Made by a program: the position numbers and the translations under genes
In this document: positions 7,290-8,780 of the stretch, piece by piece
Layout: every line of letters starts with the position of its first letter
Position numbering within the stretch: position 1 is the stretch's first letter
Assembly: GCA_020058355.1 (NCBI GenBank)
Contig: JAGVEG010000081.1
Coordinates: forward strand, 1-8,780
Origin: Candidatus Berkelbacteria bacterium
Lineage (GTDB): Bacteria > Patescibacteriota > UBA1384 > CAILIB01
DNA length: 8,780 bases
Direction: 5' to 3'
Notes under the pieces: model-generated
Seen by the model: the letters and a program-made list of their open reading frames with translations, nothing else
Databases searched by the model: none
Told to the model about the DNA's origin: nothing

Positions 7290-7380
7290 AACTCTTGAGT
7301 CTCGCTATTCACTAGTCCTCGGATCCATTACTTTTTTGGAATCCTGCGGAATCGTTCATAGCAATACTCAAGAGTTTTAT
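7289..7380 (+). terminator. Long imperfect stem-loop immediately after tRNA-Ser
   Basis: AAACTCTTGAGT (7289-7300) and ACTCAAGAGTTT (7366-7377) are perfect 12-bp inverted repeats starting on the last base of the tRNA CCA. Inside lies a second pairing, GCTAT (7304-7308) with ATAGC (7358-7362), and a third, GGATCC (7321-7326) with GGAATCC (7338-7344), one base bulged. Thus about 90 nt can form one rod, followed by TTTTATTGTT. It may terminate the tRNA transcript or guide 3' processing. The 65-nt interior is long for a classical terminator, so a small structured RNA or a mobile-element relic is also possible. Confidence 0.4.
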
Positions 7381-7615
7381 TGTTGAAGCGCACCATGATT
7401 AAGCAGCTCTCATATTACTCCCTACTACTTCAGCTGGTATACCCACTTCTCCTTGTATTCGGAAGAGAAGTGGGTATAGACATATTTTTTGCTACCAGCA
7501 TGGCTGCCCTCGGAAACTAGGTGGTACATTTATTGAATAGTGCAGGTAATTAGCACAAGAACTGATCCACTTACGCGCTCAGACCAGCAAGTCACATTCT
7601 AGCGAGAAAACTTTC
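7290..7615. other. Gene-poor stretch between tRNA-Ser and the PEP-domain gene
   Basis: This interval of about 325 bases has no credible protein gene. Its first half holds the two inverted-repeat structures described separately (7289-7380 and 7433-7499). From about 7500 to 7615 only a small GTGC/GCAC inverted repeat near 7539-7554 was noticed, with no ribosome binding site, promoter or reading frame that could be supported. It may be remnant sequence. Confidence 0.6.
7433..7499 (+). terminator. Strong 14-bp hairpin with offset T-run and an alternative outer stem
   Basis: TATACCCACTTCTC (7438-7451) and GAGAAGTGGGTATA (7465-7478) form a perfect 14-bp stem around a 13-nt loop. A run of six T begins at 7485, six bases beyond the stem, so it is not a textbook terminator. 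An alternative stem, GCTGGTA (7433-7439) with TACCAGC (7493-7499), encloses the whole element. It lies between the rightward tRNA and the leftward PEP-domain gene, the usual place for terminators of convergent units. The T-run is on the plus strand only. Confidence 0.4.
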
Positions 7616-8275
7616 TTAACTAGTTGCGCGCTCCACCAAATGTACCGTGCCTGCGTGTGCATTTACCTCAACGATATCTCCGTCCTTTAGAATTTTGGTA
7701 GCAACTTTAGTACCAATAACGCAAGGGATTCTAAGCTCACGTGAGACAATGGCGGCATGACACATAATACCGCCTTCATCAGTAACAATTGCTGCACTTT
7801 TCTTCATCACCGGCACAAGATTAGGATTGGTGGCGATAGAGACTATGATGTCACCATCCTGGAACTTGCTCATTTCATCCATCTCATCAACAATACACAC
7901 TCGCCCGCGAGCGGTACCCGGATATGCCACAACTCCTTTCAGGCTCTCTGCGGAGCCTAAATTCTGGCCGGTATGTTCACGGATTACAGATATACTTGAT
8001 TCAATAGACCTATTATACTGAAGCACGATTTCGGCTGAATCGTGATCTGCCACATAGAGGGGCCACTCCTTCCGCCTCTGCAGTAGTTGAGCATCAAGTC
8101 TCTTCCCCTCAACTACCACCTCTCGGAGCTCTGCTGGAAGGCAGCAGACTAGTGAATCCCTTGCAACACCGGATCGCTGCGCTGCATATTCCTGATAGAA
8201 TCCAATTACTTGTGATTCTAGTAGTGGGAATTTTGATACACCTCGCAGCGGCTCAAACAACTTCTTGCCGAACAC
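7616..8275 (-). CDS. PEP-utilizing 'mobile' (phosphohistidine) domain protein, probably 5'-truncated
   Basis: The last 110 of 219 residues form the swivelling phosphohistidine domain of PEP synthase and pyruvate phosphate dikinase: 'LKGVVAYPGTARGRV' (112-126), 'GDIIVS', then 'TDEGGIMCHAAIVSRE' with the phospho-accepting His173, 'IPCVIGT', and 'LKDGDIVEVNAHAGTVHLVE'. Residues 1-110 look like the helical stretch ('CLPAELREVVVEGKRLD', 'RRKEWPLYV') that precedes this domain in CPR and archaeal homologues. The ATP-grasp (PPDK N-terminal) and PEP-binding barrel domains are absent, so it cannot be a complete PEP synthase. The GTG at 8275 directly follows an in-frame TGA (8276-8278), and no ribosome binding site is seen. 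The same frame stays open upstream to 8341. This could be a nonsense-truncated gene or a small stand-alone phosphotransfer protein. Confidence 0.75.
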   Translation of the reverse strand: MFGKKLFEPLRGVSKFPLLESQVIGFYQEYAAQRSGVARDSLVCCLPAELREVVVEGKRLDAQLLQRRKEWPLYVADHDSAEIVLQYNRSIESSISVIREHTGQNLGSAESLKGVVAYPGTARGRVCIVDEMDEMSKFQDGDIIVSIATNPNLVPVMKKSAAIVTDEGGIMCHAAIVSRELRIPCVIGTKVATKILKDGDIVEVNAHAGTVHLVERATS

Positions 8276-8340
8276 TCAGGAGAAAGGCACACTGGACTCT
8301 ATGAGTGTATCCTGGAGCACCTCGCTTATTTTGCGAAAAC

Positions 8341-8348
8341 TTTATAAC
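8341..8348 (+). promoter_or_regulatory. TATAAC -10-like element, readable in both directions
   Basis: TATAAC at 8343-8348 ends eight bases before the ATG at 8357, again suggesting a short or absent leader for the DUF3179-type frame. On the other strand the overlapping TATAAA (8346-8341) faces the PEP-domain gene, giving a leader of about 60 nt. The core TTATAA (8342-8347) is its own reverse complement. No -35 was found for either direction. Confidence 0.3.
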
Positions 8349-8356
8349 CAGCATGT

Positions 8357-8780
8357 ATGCACAATCATCCCCACCGTAAGCGGGCACTGATCATCCTCGC
8401 CAGCGCAGGGGGCATTCTTCTTGCCCTTCTCGTTGGCGTGTACCTGTATACCCAAACCACTATCTCGATCGGCGCAGACGATGGAGGGAGTAAGATTGGC
8501 TCTCGCCTTGGTAGCTCCTCAGCGCCATAACTTCCTCGTGAGCTCACCCGCGCGTTTAATAACTCCTCGTGGTAGTACATTGATCCCAAGCTCGAGCAGG
8601 CGCTTTCAGGTGGCCCCGGTAAGGATGGCATTCCTTCAATTGATTCGCCGACCCTTGTGCCAATTGAACGCTTTACTCATGCTGATTCCGTTCAGGCAAT
8701 CGCCAATGGTATCCCAGTTACCGTAACATTCTGTCCCCTCTGCGGCAGTGCAATTGTCTATGACCGAAGAATCGAGGACA
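8357..8780 (+). pseudogene. DUF3179-type membrane-anchored protein, broken, 3' end outside the window
   Basis: A single frame runs from ATG 8357 to the right edge but is stopped by TAA at 8528-8530 and TAG at 8573-8575. The first 57 codons encode a basic N-terminus and one membrane helix (residues about 9-31, 'ALIILASAGGILLALLVGVY'). Beyond the stops the frame shows DUF3179 features: 'GGPGKDGIPSIDSPTLVPIE' and 'VTVTFCPLCGSAIVYDR', with the two cysteines at 8732-8734 and 8741-8743. Between them DUF3179 proteins normally have a block around 'AYP..IL.WHEIVND'; here the frame goes straight from 'DSVQAIANG' to 'IPVTVTF', so some 20-30 residues appear deleted. Both halves share one frame, so substitutions and an in-frame deletion rather than frameshifts broke it. 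The family's biochemical function is unknown. The 57-residue N-terminal piece could still be translated. Confidence 0.7.

Noticed and set aside
7162..7386. A 74-codon reading frame covering the tRNA.
   Set aside because: Its central part is the tRNA-Ser gene and its ends are promoter and inverted repeat; the translated product has no recognisable features.
1..8780. CRISPR array, insertion sequence with transposase, or phage genes.
   Set aside because: No regularly spaced direct repeats and no transposase-, integrase- or phage-like protein motifs were seen on either strand.

Overview
The window looks like a piece of a bacterial genome with roughly balanced base composition, most likely from the Candidate Phyla Radiation (Patescibacteria) or a close relative. 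That placement is an inference. It rests on a cohesin-like surface protein with an Fn3-like module carrying 'THPDQ' and 'GWGP' motifs, a dockerin-tailed lysozyme-like protein, a DUF3179-type gene, and promoters placed so close to start codons that leaderless transcripts are expected. No rRNA or ribosomal protein gene is present to settle taxonomy.

Left part (1-3623, plus strand): the 3' end of a GT4-type glycosyltransferase, then a secreted protein (lysozyme-like domain plus C-terminal dockerin-like domain), then 9 nt later a membrane-anchored protein with an N-terminal cohesin-like domain. A dockerin gene next to a cohesin-like gene suggests a surface docking pair.

Middle part (3577-7165): an O-antigen ligase/polymerase-type membrane protein on the minus strand whose last codons overlap the cohesin gene by 47 bp. 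Divergent from it is a plus-strand pair overlapping by 16 nt: a polyprenyl-phosphate sugar synthase-like GT2 and a GT39/GT83-like multi-pass glycosyltransferase. With the first gene, this is a surface glycan or glycoprotein locus: the GT2 probably charges a lipid carrier with a sugar, the GT-C enzyme transfers it, and the GT4 and O-antigen-type proteins build or polymerise the chain.

Right part (7162-8780): a tRNA-Ser(UGA) gene with its own promoter, followed by a gene-poor stretch (7290-7615) holding two sizeable inverted repeats. Next comes a minus-strand phosphohistidine (PEP-utilizing 'mobile') domain protein that looks 5'-truncated, and a divergent plus-strand DUF3179-type reading frame broken by TAA and TAG and apparently lacking part of its conserved core. 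These last two genes look like a decaying edge next to a tRNA gene. The most interesting items are the dockerin/cohesin pair, the promoter that reuses a stop codon as its extended -10, and the structured DNA behind the tRNA.
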